Positions 25,181-37,674 of a stretch of 64,000 nt of DNA are shown here, one piece after another. The translations under genes were made by a program, and so were the position numbers. Within the stretch, counting starts at the first letter, position 1. Every line of letters starts with the position of its first letter. The notes below the pieces were generated by a model. It was not told the DNA's origin, did no database searches, and was given only the letters and a program-made list of their open reading frames with translations. The DNA is from Microbotryomycetes sp. JL201 (Eukaryota > Basidiomycota > Microbotryomycetes). The stretch lies in the NCBI GenBank assembly GCA_033819885.1, contig JAQYUZ010000037.1:106707-170706 (forward strand), read 5' to 3'.

Positions 25181-28100
25181 ATGCAGCCGACATCCCCTTA
25201 CCAGACGCGACGGAGGCTATCGGAAGACGGAGACGCAGTCCAGTCTCGAGCCTCTCCGACTGCCGCGGCGACAGCAAACAAGATGCCTGCTCCAGCGACC
25301 GAACACCAGGACGACCCAAGTTTGAGTTCGTCGCTGTCGTCATCAGAATCCGACTCTGACACGCACAACGACCGAGATTTTCGACCGTCAGGCACACTGT
25401 CGAAACGATCGAAACGAGATGCAGACCTGACCGAGGCCCAGCAAGTCGAAGACAGTCTCGTCAAAAGGTCAACCCGGGGACGAGGCAAGGTCGGCAGACC
25501 AAGAGGTCGGGCAAGAGCAAGACGCGGCAGGGGACGAGCCGCAGCAGCAAGCATTAACACACCCGAAGATGTCGGAGACGACCCCGCCCGAGCGGATCGG
25601 ACGCTGTCGGTGCGCGGCGCTCGAGGAGGACGCGGTCGAGGCGGCAGAAATTTACGGAGCCGAGGTCGAGGTGCGAGAGGCGGCTATACAATCTCTCGCA
25701 AGCGCATGAGTCATGAAATGACGTCAGATTCTACCTCTGACTCGAAGCTATCCGACGTCGAGGACGACTATGAAACCTCCGCGAGGGAAGAAACAAACCG
25801 AGCTCAAGTTCCAGGCCCCGAGGAACATGTCGACGACAGCGCAATGGACCAAGACGAAGCTACTGCTGAAGAGTACCTTCAACTCAGTCGAGACAACGAG
25901 TCATGGCCTGCCGCTGCGGAATTGCTGCAATCGCAACAGACGCAGGCGCCAACGCCAGACTCGAGCTCGGTCAACATAAATCCTCGCTTTCCTACTGTCG
26001 AGCAAGTCCAGACATTCCCATTGTTGGACGCTCTCCTGTCAACCGTGGACACTGAGGTACTGCTTGCACGAGTGCAGGCAACCAGGGGCAAGTTTGGTCT
26101 GACCTCGGCACCCAAGCCTCTCGCTGACAATGAGTACGCTCAGACTCACACCGTCAGGAAGCATCACACGCTATGATTGGGCAAGGCTTACAAAATTTAC
26201 CGACAGAACAACACAAGACATTGCTGGCCGTTACCTTCAAGTGCGCTACTGCCTACCAAAATCGAGAGCCTGCCTGATAAACTTTAATTGCAGCCGCTTC
26301 AATGCCTTTTGCGCGAGCGACCCCGTTGACCTGCCGATATATCCGATCACAATACCGAAAGTCGCAATCTTTCTCGCCCGGTCAACACCGACGGCTGCAG
26401 GAAAATTCTTGCGTCAACGCTATCCTCAGCCTGTAGAGTATCCACTGCCGGTCGCCAAGGCTGTGTCCGACTGGCCACAAGTACCTCTTGAGTCGCAAGA
26501 AGGTCCCTCTTTGACACCCTCATTAATGCGCTGCTGGATCGACGCCCTCGCGTACGCTCAATCTTGCATCAGCCACCTTTGGACAGATATTTGCACAACG
26601 GCAGAATTGGCAACCTTGTCGCATGCTCCAATCTTGGACGAGATTGCTTTGAGCTTGGAGCCACCGCGAAGAATGATGTCTGTCGTGTCGGTATTGATAC
26701 CAAAGTCGTCCTCAAAGACCGACGAGCTGACAACAAAAATGGCCAAAACGAGCGGCGACGGCAAGGCGAAATGTACAAAGGGTGGCCAGCAAGAGGGAGG
26801 AGGACAGTCTCAAAAACAGCAGCAAGTCTCTATGACCACAGCCGCGTGTCAAAATGCTGACATTCTAGATTCCGCTAGGCCATCTCCATCTGACTCGTCG
26901 GCTCTCGAAGCAACTTGCTCTCGTACCAACGAGAATGACGTCGCCGCCCAGTCGCCACAGCTGCGGACTGACAGCAACAATGTACCTGAAAGGCAACTCG
27001 ACGATCTGGTCAACACTGGCATCCCAATCCCGCCGAGGATAGCGCCCGAACTGACGCAACCAACAACGACCCTTGATGCTGATCAAGCCATTCTCAACGT
27101 CAGCACTAGCAATGATCAGGTGGACATTGAAATGACGGCGGCTGGCGGGGCGCCCGCCCAAGTGGAATCAAGCTTCTCGCAAGGGAACTCGTCCAATCCA
27201 AAGCAGAGCGATCTCAGCATGAATGATGGCAGAAGCACGACATTCGAGTCTACTCTACGTACTGGTCCTGCCCTGAAGCGGCGCAAGACGCAGACGAGGC
27301 GCGCTGATGCAAGCAACTCGATGTCGGCTCTTCACGATGCAGACCCGGTCGGCATCGCGTTCGGAACTGGAGGTTTCGGTGCGTCCTATAGATCCGAGAA
27401 TGTGCATTCGCAGCTGACATACGAAAACAGTCGGCTCTGGCTTTGACAGGCGCCATTCGCTCGCCGGCTCTGAAATCATTCGACCGATCCCACAATATCC
27501 GCCTGCACAGTTCGTGCCCGCAGTGTCGACTGTCGAAACAATGTTTGCGCAAAAGCCTCGATCCCGCAAATCGCTACCAGACTTGTGGACGTCCAATCAG
27601 CAACTGGGCCGTTTCGTCTCACCGAATTTTCATGCGGAATTTGAAGCGATGAAGGCTGCCAAGAAAAAGGAGAAAGAGCTGCTTGAGCTGTTGACAGTCG
27701 AAACGGCACAAAGTGTACCAAGCTTACCCTCGGGAATTGATTCACTTGCGCTGCCCAGCAGCATGAGGGCTAGCGATGCTCAATCGACGGGTCCGCTTTC
27801 GAGTCTCGCGGCAGAGCCCGCACCGCTTCTCGTCGAATCAATGGCGCCACATATGCAAGTGCCAAACTTGGGAGATACACCGACCGGCCAGCTCAGCGTG
27901 CCGTTCTGCAGCTCAATGTCGGTTCCGGGGACTATTTCCAACAGCCTGTTGGATCCTCACGCACAAAAATCTGTCGAACAAGAGTTGAGCGAGTTGGCCG
28001 CTGGCGTCGGTTGGACGCCACATTTGCACGATGCGATCGTGGCAGAGCCGCAGGCCTCTCCTCTTTCTCAACACCCAGAAACAACGAAACACCAAGCGCG

Positions 28101-28464
28101 CAGACAATTTTCGACTTTGCTTTCGGACGGCGACGCTTCGGCATTGTCTTCGCCACCTGTCTGGTTCGATCAACCTGCGTCGACGCCTGCTATGCCAACC
28201 GCGTCGCGAGATGGCGGACAAACGAATAATTCGCCTGTGTACCGATACCCGCCTGCTTCTACCGGTGCAACCCCGATATTGACTGCGACTCCAGCCATCT
28301 CGATGGGATCGACTCCTTCGCAAGCTGCCGTCGAGCAAACGAGATCAATTCCAACGATGATGAACAGAAGTCCCGCAGCTTCAATCTCTATCGACGCACT
28401 CAGAGAGTTGATCGGCTTGGGAGTGGATTTGAGGTTGTTGTTCGGTCCTCCAACGAGTCAGTAA
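25181..28464 (+). CDS. Large AT-hook/RG-rich nuclear protein, unknown
   Basis: 1025 aa from exons 25181-26056, 26158-26240, 26294-27378 and 27431-28464. The N-terminal third has an acidic-Ser stretch, then GRGKVGRPRGRARARRGRGR with an AT-hook-like GRPRGR core, followed by RG-rich repeats. A more ordered block is formed across the second and third exons: LPTEQHKTLLAVTF, FNRFNAFCASDPVDLP and YPITIPKVAIFLAR, then YAQSCISHLWTDI. The rest is Gln/Ser/Pro rich with one basic helix (EFEAMKAAKKKEKELLELL). This suggests a DNA- or RNA-binding regulator, but no family is assigned. The first intron boundaries (26057-26157) are the least certain. Confidence 0.6.
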
Positions 28465-28786
28465 ACGTCAGGATGGCGTAAACCGACTGTTTGTAATTGC
28501 AGAGGGCGATTCGAGTCACGGCGTATCCTATCTATCGAAACGAGTTCGTACTTCACTTCTACGCCACCAAGAAGAATGATTGCTCAAGTGAGGCTGGCTA
28601 GGCGTTGGCGTTGCCAAGCTTTGTTCTGAATGCCATAGATCAGAGTCTGGCGCTTGGAAAGGGAAGGTGCCTCGTGATGAGGTTGATGAGCTTTGAGCGA
28701 TGCCTGAAGCGAGCAGTGATGAGCAAGCAAGCAGACCTCTTTCTGTCGACCGATCTATCTCACGTTTGCTACGATGACGAGCTGAT
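28465..28786 (+). other. Intergenic region between convergent genes
   Basis: About 320 bases between the stop of the AT-hook-like gene and the stop of the next minus-strand gene. A plus frame (28605-28871) begins with TTG and overlaps the minus-strand gene; I see nothing else in it. Confidence 0.35.
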
Positions 28787-30184
28787 TCAAAATGGAATCC
28801 CTCTGTACTTTGAGAATGGGGTCACTTCCGAGAAGGTCTTGAAAAGCTTTGTGAGCTGGCCCTGCAGTTGAAATCCGTAGTCGGTCACCGTCACCGTCAT
28901 GGACGAAGGTCGGGCGCAGGGCCTGCTTACGCACCCGGTCTGCCGATTGCCGTTGTACCGGACAATTCCTTCCGATAAACAGTCAAATGCGATCCTGCAC
29001 ACGCTCACTTGACTCACATCAAACAAGATGCGACCGACAAGATCAGGTTCAAGCAGAACGGTCCACAAGGATGGCACGAGCTCGTCACAGACGGCTTCGA
29101 GCAGCTTTGCGTGCAGCATCCGACTTCTGGATGGGGTCAAACCTCGATGACGTTCTCCTTGAAGTGAGTTTTGCAGATGCGCGTTCTCGTCAACAATTCC
29201 GAGACTGATCTGAAGAAGCTCGTATATTTGCTGTAGAACCTCACGCTCACGCGACGTGTTTGGCACAGATTCAACAACTTTGCCGAGACCGCGTGTGATG
29301 CTTCGAACACGACTTTGGCTTCTGCGTGTTAGCATGGAATGAGGCACTTCACGCTCCCCAAGTTTTACATGTTTGATCACTCTCCACGATTTGCCATGCG
29401 CCAAGGTGAAGCACGCAAGGAGGACATTGCCAGTGAAGGTCGTGTCGGGTGAACGATAAGAGGTTCTCAGTGTCTTGGCAACGTCCACCTTCTCCAACAA
29501 TTTCGCTGTTGAAAACCAGCTCATCTAAATTGATGTACGATCTGCCTTTCGCTCGGCGACGACTCACGCACAGTTTGCTTGAAGAACTACATCTTGTCGT
29601 CAGCGCAGCTTGCCCCAAATCTTGTGGCTTTGTGAACTCACGTTACTATTACATACAGCAAAGGAGGACCAAAAATTGCGCCATTTAGTCCGCATCGCGT
29701 AAGCATGGAGAGGTTCCCCTCTTCGACCCAGATCAACTTTCTGAAGAAAGCTGATCAATCCATCAACAAATCCTTCAAACGAGTCTTCTTCTCCCATTGC
29801 TGAGGTGAAACCTGATGCATCGAATCCAAGTGTGCGCCAAATCTCAGTCGACCAGCAAACTTGGATCACCACAAGGATGACGGGCACGAGCTCTGCGCGT
29901 ACAAACAACGCGCTAACCCGTTTCATCTCGGAGACTGTGTGATCATCATATGCCGTTGACATGATGTGGTCAACGAAGGACACGACTGTTCAGCGTATCG
30001 CCTGTGATCGAAACTTTGTCTTCAAAGTCCGCTCCAGCTCCGATGAAGACTCCTGAGCAGAACCGGCGTGCACCGCCCAGCGGAGTCAAGCGTCTCTAAA
30101 GAAACGACAAAGCACGACATTGTCGCACAAGATGATTCGCGATCTCAGCAAAGGATTCCGTGGAAGGTCAGGCGAATACTGCAT
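28787..30184 (-). CDS. Unknown protein, six exons
   Basis: 368 aa if exons 30184-30106, 30052-29987, 29934-29657, 29586-29572, 29524-28931 and 28861-28787 are joined; all phases agree. Readable blocks are RVFIGAGADFEDKVSITGD, EMKRVSALFVRAELVPVIL, GEEDSFEGFVDGLISFLQ, TFTGNVLLACFTLAHGKSW and HAKLLEAVCDELVPSLWTV. The overall look is an all-helical soluble protein without signal peptide or convincing membrane span. I do not recognise the family. The 15-nt exon, the start codon and the first intron are uncertain. The gene lies tail to tail with the AT-hook-like gene and in line with the VWA8 gene. Confidence 0.5.
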
Positions 30185-30331
30185 TGCAGCCCGCCCCAGA
30201 AGGCCTGGCAGGTCTCCGCTACAGAGGTGTGATCGCCGGGATGGCAGAGCACGCGAAAAGCTCACGCGGTCGCTCGAGCAAATCTGCCTTCAATGATGTA
30301 TACTTCATTTCAATTGTTCCACGCAACGCTT

Positions 30332-33300
30332 CTACAGTTCACCGCCAAGCATTGACGACAATATCGTCCTCAGGGTTGTCGCAATATCACTAGTATTCTG
30401 CACCCGGTGCGCTTGACCGGGCAACACCTTTGGAAGCCACGTCACCTCGGCTCCCTCTCCAATAGCGACAAGAGCCGTCTTGACTTTGGAGTTGCCGTTC
30501 ATGACTCGTTTCAAATCGGCCGCCGTGATGCCGTACCTCGAAAAGTTGGCATCTGTGATCGCAATCACGAACCAATCATCCGCGTCGTCCTGTGCGACCG
30601 TCTCGACTGCTTTTTCAATAGCTTCGAGCGTGTGATCACCGGCCCAGCAATATTGCGAAACGAGTGCCATTTTCTGCACAACCTTGAAGCGATCACCTTC
30701 GTGCATCTTGGTGTGAGTGTCGATGGGCACGAGCGGAATGACGACTTCTTCACCGCTGTGACCGACCAGGTCGAGGCGGTATTTGTCTTTGCGGGTGATA
30801 CGTGAGCCAAAAGCCTCGAGAATGAGGACGGCCGACTCTAGCGAACGGGCTAATCTACCGTCATACTGGTTGCGATACATTGACGCCGACAAGTCCAAAA
30901 CGAAACGGATGCGCTTTGGCTTCATCTGCGGACGACCAAGTTCGGCTGCAGGCAGCAAGCATTAGTTGATGCCCACAGTGCAAGAGGCAAACTGACGCTT
31001 CTCTAGACCTCGCCGCTTGTAAATTGTCGCCTCGCCGGTCAAGCCCTCCGCCAATCTTGACTCATCCAAATCACCGTCTCCTTGCCGTTTGAGCCACACT
31101 CGCTCCTCTTCATTCGCTTCAAGGTTGTCCAAAAAGTTGACCAATTGCTGAATGTGAGCCGAGACAGAGTCGTAATAGCTCGAGTAAATTCCAGACTGCG
31201 CCGTCGTCATGTCGAGCTCTTGCAACTTTTTGGCCAATTCCTTCCTTGCCATTTCTCGCGCCTGAGCCTTGATCTCTTCTGGAACGTTGGCCTTGAGCGC
31301 GTCTGGGATCTGATTAATGTCGGTCCCGGGCTTGTACAAGCGCATGTATCCACCTCGTCCCCCGAGACCGGCCGTAGACCTGCCACCCGTTCCGCCGGCC
31401 CAAGTGTTGCCGCCGGTGTGTTGCTTGTCGTCGACTTTGCCAAACTTTGGTTGGTCCTTCTCCGGATCTAAATCGGACTGATCTTTTGGTGTGAAATCAA
31501 TAACCTTCGGCTTGACTTCCCCGTTCTGTCGGTCGTTAGCCTTTGCTCGAACGGCTTCGAGGCCAACACGCTGAACGTTGAGCTTGTGTTTGCGAAGAAC
31601 GTTATATAGCATCTCATTGACTTCCGGCTTGAGGGCATCAAAGTCGAACACGTTGCGTAATGTTGATTCGAGTGGATCATCGGGGAACGACTTCATGTGA
31701 CGTACGAGTGCGAGAAGCTCTCGCAGTGAGAAAGGGTACGAAAGCGAGCCGGTCTGAGCAGTGTCGCGTCAGGCTACCTTTCAAAGTCTTAAGGCTTCTC
31801 AGACTCACCTCGAATGCAGCCCGCAAATCAGAGAAAGCGCCAACAAGAGACCTCAGAATACTCTCATCCAAGTCTGGCGCAAGCTGCGAGAGAACTCGCT
31901 GCTCCGAAGCGGCGTCCGGATTGCCAACAGCGTAGGGGGCAAAGCAATCTCCAAGCACACGCAGGAAGGCATTGCCCATGAAGGGCACACCTGGCCTGTT
32001 GGCTAACAAAACGAGGCGGAAATTGTCGTGGACGATGATGTCGGGTTTGCCGACCTGAGACTTTCGATCCGCCTGAGACTTTGGCCTAATTTTTCGGCCG
32101 TCTGCTAGAGACATTTCACCTCTGCTAGCGAGGGATGCTAACGCGGCGACGACAGGCGTTGGTGCCTTGTCGACTTCGTCAATCACAAGGACCCGGCCCA
32201 GCTGGACGGCTCGGAGGAGTGGCGAATCGATATAGCGGATAACTCCACCTTCCAACGTCGTTTGAAACATCAGAGACTGCAACGTCACTAGTCAGTCTGA
32301 GAATTCAGCCGGCAGAAGCAGGTCAATGTGCGCGCACCTGAGTCGTCGTATCGCGATGCAACTGTATGAATTCACGCGGTCGATTAAGCAGTTGCATCAA
32401 TCGATCGATGATCTTGTTCTTGCCGACACCTTGGTTGCCCAAGAGCAGGACATGTTCGCCTAGGACTTCTAGATCAATAGCAATATCGCGAAGCAGCGCA
32501 GTTTGCTGCGAGTTGTCGAGGTAATTGTTCATGAAAGGCACGTGAGACGCGCCTACGGAGTCTTGCTGCATGTTGAATAACGGGATGACCGTTTCCACTG
32601 TCTTGGTGTCGTCGTTAGGCGCGCTTGGTGGCGGGAAAATCAGTCGACCATTGTCGACTATCGCAGGTGGGTTCCACTGCGAGACAATTTAGCAAAGGGC
32701 GATGGCGGGCCCCGAAATTGGTCTGCTTACAAATGCTCCTTTTGGCTGAATCCCAGTTTCTTTGAACAGCGACGCCAGCTCTAGCTTGTTTGTCTGCGGC
32801 AAGAAGTCGGACAAAACCGTGCGATGGAGCAAAGTATGAAGGTCGTCATCTGGGAATTTAGCGAGTCGCTTCGCTATCCTGACCAAACTTGCAGTACCCA
32901 GTCGACGCGATTTACTGCCAGGCACAGCATTCATCCGTCGATATGCACGAGCAAATGTCTCTATCTGGTCGACGAGCTGCGGAGCGCAGCCTGTTGCCAA
33001 CAGAATATTCTTCTCCTCCTCAAGAGGCATTGCGACGGAGGGCAAGGCCAGGAAGCCAGAAGCGAGCTCCTCAGTCAGCCACAATTTGGGTTCTTGCGAT
33101 TTTGAGGGTGTGGCGATGATCTTGAACGACGGGTGAACGTAGGACAGAATCCCATCAGCTGTGTCGTCTGGTCCGGGAGCGCGCACAAGTCGTTTGCCTT
33201 CCCAGAGTTCTGCTTCGCGGTCATTGAACAATCGTCCTATCGAGTTCGCAGTCGGGCCAAGAGTGTCGATACTCTCGAGGTGTACGAGACTGCCTTGGGT

Positions 33301-35067
33301 AGCCGCCATTGTCAGAAGCGAGGGTTCCCACCTCGTCACGCCCTTGCCGACACCATGCTCATCTGTTTCGATGACGCGTCGCATGAGCAACTCCCGCCCA
33401 CCGAGCTCCTTGTACAGGTGAAAGGTCTCGAGTTCATAGCCAAGCAAGGACGCGAACACGCCGATCAACAGCGACGTCGAGCCAGACGAGTTTTGCAATG
33501 ACGACGAAGGCGGAACGAATGCGATATCGTTATCACCGAGCGCATGTAGCTGGAACAATGATGTCAAGAGATGATTGAAGCGAGGCGTTTGGTGCAACCC
33601 AGGATAGTCAATGTCATTGAGCGGGTACGGCGAGAACGGTAGAGGACCAGCGGCAACCTCGACCTCGACTCGTTCTACGCCGCCTCGGCTGAATGACAGC
33701 TTTGCCTTTCTCTCGCTCACACGAGCGATTGCGTCAAGGCGCCAGCCCATGATGCCTTCGCCCGAAGCTGCAACCCCGGCAGGATCAACTTCCGCCAGTT
33801 CATTGAACCAGTCTCCAGCGTGAGCAGACTCGAATGCCGAGTCAAGTGAACGCCACGTCGCTCTGTCCATGTAGGCGAGAGAAGGATGCAAAGACAACAG
33901 CAGGTTGATGGCTTGCTCAGACGATACCAGTGACGGATCAACTGGAGGCGGGAACACGCTCAAAAATTTTGTCATTTTGGATAGAGCGGTCTGTGGGAAG
34001 GTCGGCACCTCGTCGGAGCTCGTGATGCCCGATGCCATGATGCCTTTCATCTCTCGACTGATCTGAACGGTCGAAATGGCCGAGGACAGTTTACCGACAA
34101 TCTCGAGGGCATTATTGTCAATGCCGCCGATCTGGCTGGCCAAGATCTTGCTCGTTGACAACGGGTCGAGGTAACGCGCTTGGAAGCGAGAACGGAAAGG
34201 CGGGTCGAGAGGGTAACCAGGGTACGGGGGAGTTGGTGTGCCAATCGCAATGACCCGAAAGTCCCGGTGAGCGGGGATGAAGTTTGTGGTGTCTTCGCCT
34301 TGCTGGATCATCTTGTCGTAGCGGTCTGCCGATACGACATGCGTTCCATCCTCTAAGTTCTGCAGGCGTTGGGCTGATCAGACCAAGTGATTTGCTGTCT
34401 GCGCGCAACGACTTACAATCTCCCGGTTCTCGAGCAAGTTGTTGAGCGTTGGCAGCACGCCACGCTCACACCGCTCAATACCGTCGAGCACGAGAATCGA
34501 GCCTGCTTTCGCAGCTCTGACTGCAGCCGAGTCAACATACTCCAGACTACCTCCGGCTCGAATCTCTCGCCCCTGTTTGAGGTCTGCTTCGCCGACGTCG
34601 CGGTGCAGTGCGACAAACTCGACCGGCTTGTTAAGCAGACGCGCGAATGTATTTGCCAGTCGTCGAGCGTAGGGTCCAGGTGCACCGATCAAGAACATGT
34701 CTTGGCCTGTTTGCCGCGTGACATGGATGCGCGCCTAATCAGCACTTGCGGATCGGTGGCACAAAGCGCGAGTTGCGCGCTCAGGCCGCTACGACCTACC
34801 CAACTGGTATTTCTGTAGCATCCATTCTAAGTCGTCGACGACCTCTTGTGACTTTGACCAATCGAGCGTGCTGTGGTCTCGCGGCAGCCTCTCTTTGTCT
34901 GTGGTGTCGTACACAGGCACTTGCAACGCGCCCAGGCGCAACGTGCCGAGCTGAGGCTGCTGCACAGCATGGTGGCGGCTAGTCACCGTCGACAAGACTC
35001 GTTCAAGCCGGTGCTGTGCTGAAGACGTCGCCGATTTTGTCATTATGCCGAGCAGGCACCGGCGCAT
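30332..35067 (-). CDS. VWA8: VWA8-type AAA+ ATPase with von Willebrand A domain
   Basis: 1452 aa from exons 35067-34800, 34700-34417, 34359-32731, 32676-32338, 32276-31809, 31753-30997 and 30945-30332. Dynein/midasin-like MoxR ATPase modules followed by a VWA domain; mammalian VWA8 is mitochondrial. Seen: MFLIGAPGPYARRLANTF, LKQGREIRAGGSLEYVD, LPTLNNLLENREI, DPPFRSRFQARYLDP; a second module with VLLLGNQGVGKNKIIDRL (Walker A) and VLVIDEVDKAPTPVVAAL (Walker B). Near the C terminus: GGNTWAGGTGGRSTAGLGG, YKRRG and the metal-site motif FVLDLSASMYRNQ. The N terminus is Arg/Leu rich, a likely mitochondrial presequence. The long middle region of animal VWA8 is missing, so the ATPase modules join the VWA part almost directly. 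Confidence 0.92.
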
Positions 35068-35830
35068 CCGCTACGAAAGCGCCAAAGTAGGTTGGTGAGG
35101 CCGCCTGTAAGCCTTAGCGCCCGGGCCCCGGCTTCCGCATGAACCGGTTGCACACAACCTGGAAAGAGGCATCCGTCCCTTGTCTACCATGGGATCGTTC
35201 TCCGAGAACATGGGAGATTTGTAACATTGTCTGTTTACTTGTGTCTCAAGCTGCATTCGCCAAGAACCTTCGGAAATCGCCACCGCCGCTTTCCTTGACG
35301 ACATGCATCGGAACTGTTTCATTTCGTTGTGAAAATCAGCGAGCAGAAAATCGCACACCTGGCTCGATATTGATTTCAACTCGGTAAGGACCTCTTGTAA
35401 ATGGCTCATTGCCAGCATTAATGTGATGCCGAGCTGTGTTCGAGAGTTTGACAGTATCAGACACGCCGTTAGACGCCGATTCGGACGTTGTCTTGATCAA
35501 GGACGTCTGCTCAAAGCCGAGCTGGCGCTATCCTTCAGCCGATCCATGAGTGGCAGAACTAGCACAGCAGTGCGGGACGGGTGAAAAGTCAATGTGCATC
35601 GCTGGTGTGCTCTGTGCTTGAGCGCCAATTTTCAATCTTGACGCCAAGGAGAAAGAACGAGTCGATTCACTCGGGATGTGCATCGCAATCGAACCCTTGG
35701 ACACCGGTCGAGACAACTCTTCACATGATCATGTCCCACGATCAGTCGGTGCCTGAAGCCTAGCGATGAGGTGCAAGAAATGCTGTACAAACATTGCCGA
35801 AACAGACTGCAATACTTCGATCCAGATCGC
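35068..35830 (-). other. Intergenic region with a possible small unresolved gene
   Basis: About 760 bases between the VWA8 start and the VMA4 stop. On the minus strand two protein-like fragments appear: LGFEQTSLIKTTSESASNG (about 35515-35460) and, in another frame, SHLQEVLTELKSISSQ (ending near 35358 at a GTGTGC donor). They could be exons of a small helical protein, but no joining keeps a frame that I trust. The remainder must contain the VWA8 promoter. Confidence 0.25.
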
Positions 35831-36883
35831 TCAAGTATAGAACTAGTATCGAAAGATCAGACCACTTCCAGCAAGGTGTAATGTCAAGGCTCACTTTGCG
35901 GTTCTCATTCTTGCCGAATAACTTTTCTCTGATCTCTGGCAACATCTGCAAAGCGCTGTCGATGAGCAGAGCTGGACTCGGCGCAACTCTGGGAACACAC
36001 CTTCTCCTCCAGCAACCTCAGACGTTCGTCAAGCGTGTTGTTGACGACAATCCGCGAGCCGTAGCCCTTGATCAGAACGCCGCCTGCCGACTTGTCCGAT
36101 AACTCCTCGTCAACGCCGACCTTGACAGCCCATCCCGCGTTTTCTTCAAATTCTTTTGCCGCGTCCTCTGCTGCCTTTTTAAGCAGCTTCGAGTCTTGCT
36201 TGCGTCCAGAGACTTTGATATCCTTCTCCATGATGGTATACAATGCTTGCAGGATCAGATCCTTGAGCAGCGCAGCGTACTTGGACTCGTCTTTTGTGAC
36301 TTGGCCAATCTTGCCTCGCGCATCCTCAAACACTTTTTCGAGGAGTTCCTCCCGCTTCTCAAGCAGTTGTAATCGAGCCTTGTTGTTCTGAGTCGAAATG
36401 GCACTGCGATGGGAGAAGGTGAGAGGGTTCTTCTTTGGTCTCTGATCTGAAACGGATGCCTCACATCTTGCGCTCGATCTCGACCTGCTTCTTTTTGCGC
36501 TCAAGGTTGGCATCGATGTTGGCGCTCTCTTGTCGGACGATCTTGCCCTGCATTTGGCCCATGCTGGTGGGTCAGCGGCCGAGCCCGACTCGATTCATTA
36601 TGGCGAGCTCCTACCTTTTCGATCGCGAATTCTTCGTCAGCCTTGACTTTGATCTCTCGTGCTTTCTCGAGAGCCTCTTGTTTGATGAACGCAGTCTGCG
36701 AGCGGAGGGATTGTTAGCTTAGTGTGAGCGCACGTGACGATGGAATCAGAGTAGAATCTACTGACCATCTTACGCATCTCTGACACGACTTCATCATCCG
36801 TAAGACCTGGCACTGCATGCGAAACGTGACAAACAGCCCTTGATGTCAGTACACGTACAGGCACACGCAGCGGTGACGACACT
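35831..36883 (-). CDS. VMA4: V-type ATPase subunit E
   Basis: Peripheral stalk subunit of the vacuolar proton pump. Exons 36812-36766, 36695-36615, 36547-36465, 36403-36001, 35945-35895 and 35842-35831. Seen: LTDDEVVSEMRKM, FIKQEALEKAREIKVKADEE, EFAIEKGKIVRQES, YAALLKDLILQALYTIMEKD, SAGGVLIKGYGSRIVVNNTL and LPEIREKLFGKNENRKFYT, the last three residues from a 12-nt exon. The family starts right before this first block, yet no ATG stands there: the exon begins TG after an acceptor. A 70-nt intron (36813-36882) whose upstream exon ends in A would build ATG across the splice site, giving 225 aa, the expected size. The rest of the gene is certain; that start is a proposal. Confidence 0.88.
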
Positions 36884-37674
36884 TGGTTCAACGAGGCAGC
36901 AGACAGCATTATGCACGGTACAAACGAGCACCGAAACGGCTTGATCGTTGTCATAGATGGGTTGGCGCAGTATGTACGGACCCAAAGCCCTGTGCAGGCC
37001 CGTGCTCCTGCAAGCGCAACGTGCCTGGACGTCGACCTAAACAGCCAGGGCGCTTTCGCATCGCGTAACATCCGCATAGTACGTATCATTCGTGATGTAA
37101 TAACGAGCTCACTCACTGGTGATGCGGCCGAGTCGTGGTTTGAGCGCAAGGCGAGTTGGCCAAGCTGCGCGAAACGGTTGCGCTCTTGCACCACCCATCG
37201 TCCGCACTCCTTTTCTGGCACGACAGTCCGGTATTTCGTAGGAATATCTAATCAGGTGGAACTTTTCTACGCTTGGACAACAGTAGGCTGGCAGCCAAAG
37301 TTGTCTCGGCTCGGCGATCGACTGTCTGATTGACCACAGCAGCATCCACCTGGGCCAGACCAGGGCAGAACGTATCACTGTGGTCTTTCAACGGTGAGCG
37401 CCCTCAAGACCTACATTCTGAACCGCACGTCATTGCGCCTCGGGTTTTTTGTTCGACTAGTCCGACTCGGACGGCCTTTGACTGGCCTTGAACTTTGCAC
37501 AGTCGTAAACAAGACATCTTCAGCACGAATACTTGTGAAATATTTGGAAAACGTACCGCAATAGGCGCAAGACTGGCTCTGTTTCGGTCTCGGCAGGCTG
37601 CCTGTGCCACCGTTCTCGCCTCGCTCAAACACGGCCTGTCGGGAAACATACAACCGAAAGGAGCGCTCAGAATC
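36884..37674. other. Divergent promoter region, VMA4 / TRZ1
   Basis: About 790 bases between divergent genes. It should include the non-coding first exon of VMA4 and the tRNase Z promoter. Open frames here (for example 36911-37333 plus, and the 5' part of 36637-37221 minus) have no recognisable features. Confidence 0.4.

Noticed and set aside
28605-28871. Plus-strand ORF of 88 codons
   Set aside because: Begins with TTG and overlaps the last exons of a better supported minus-strand gene.
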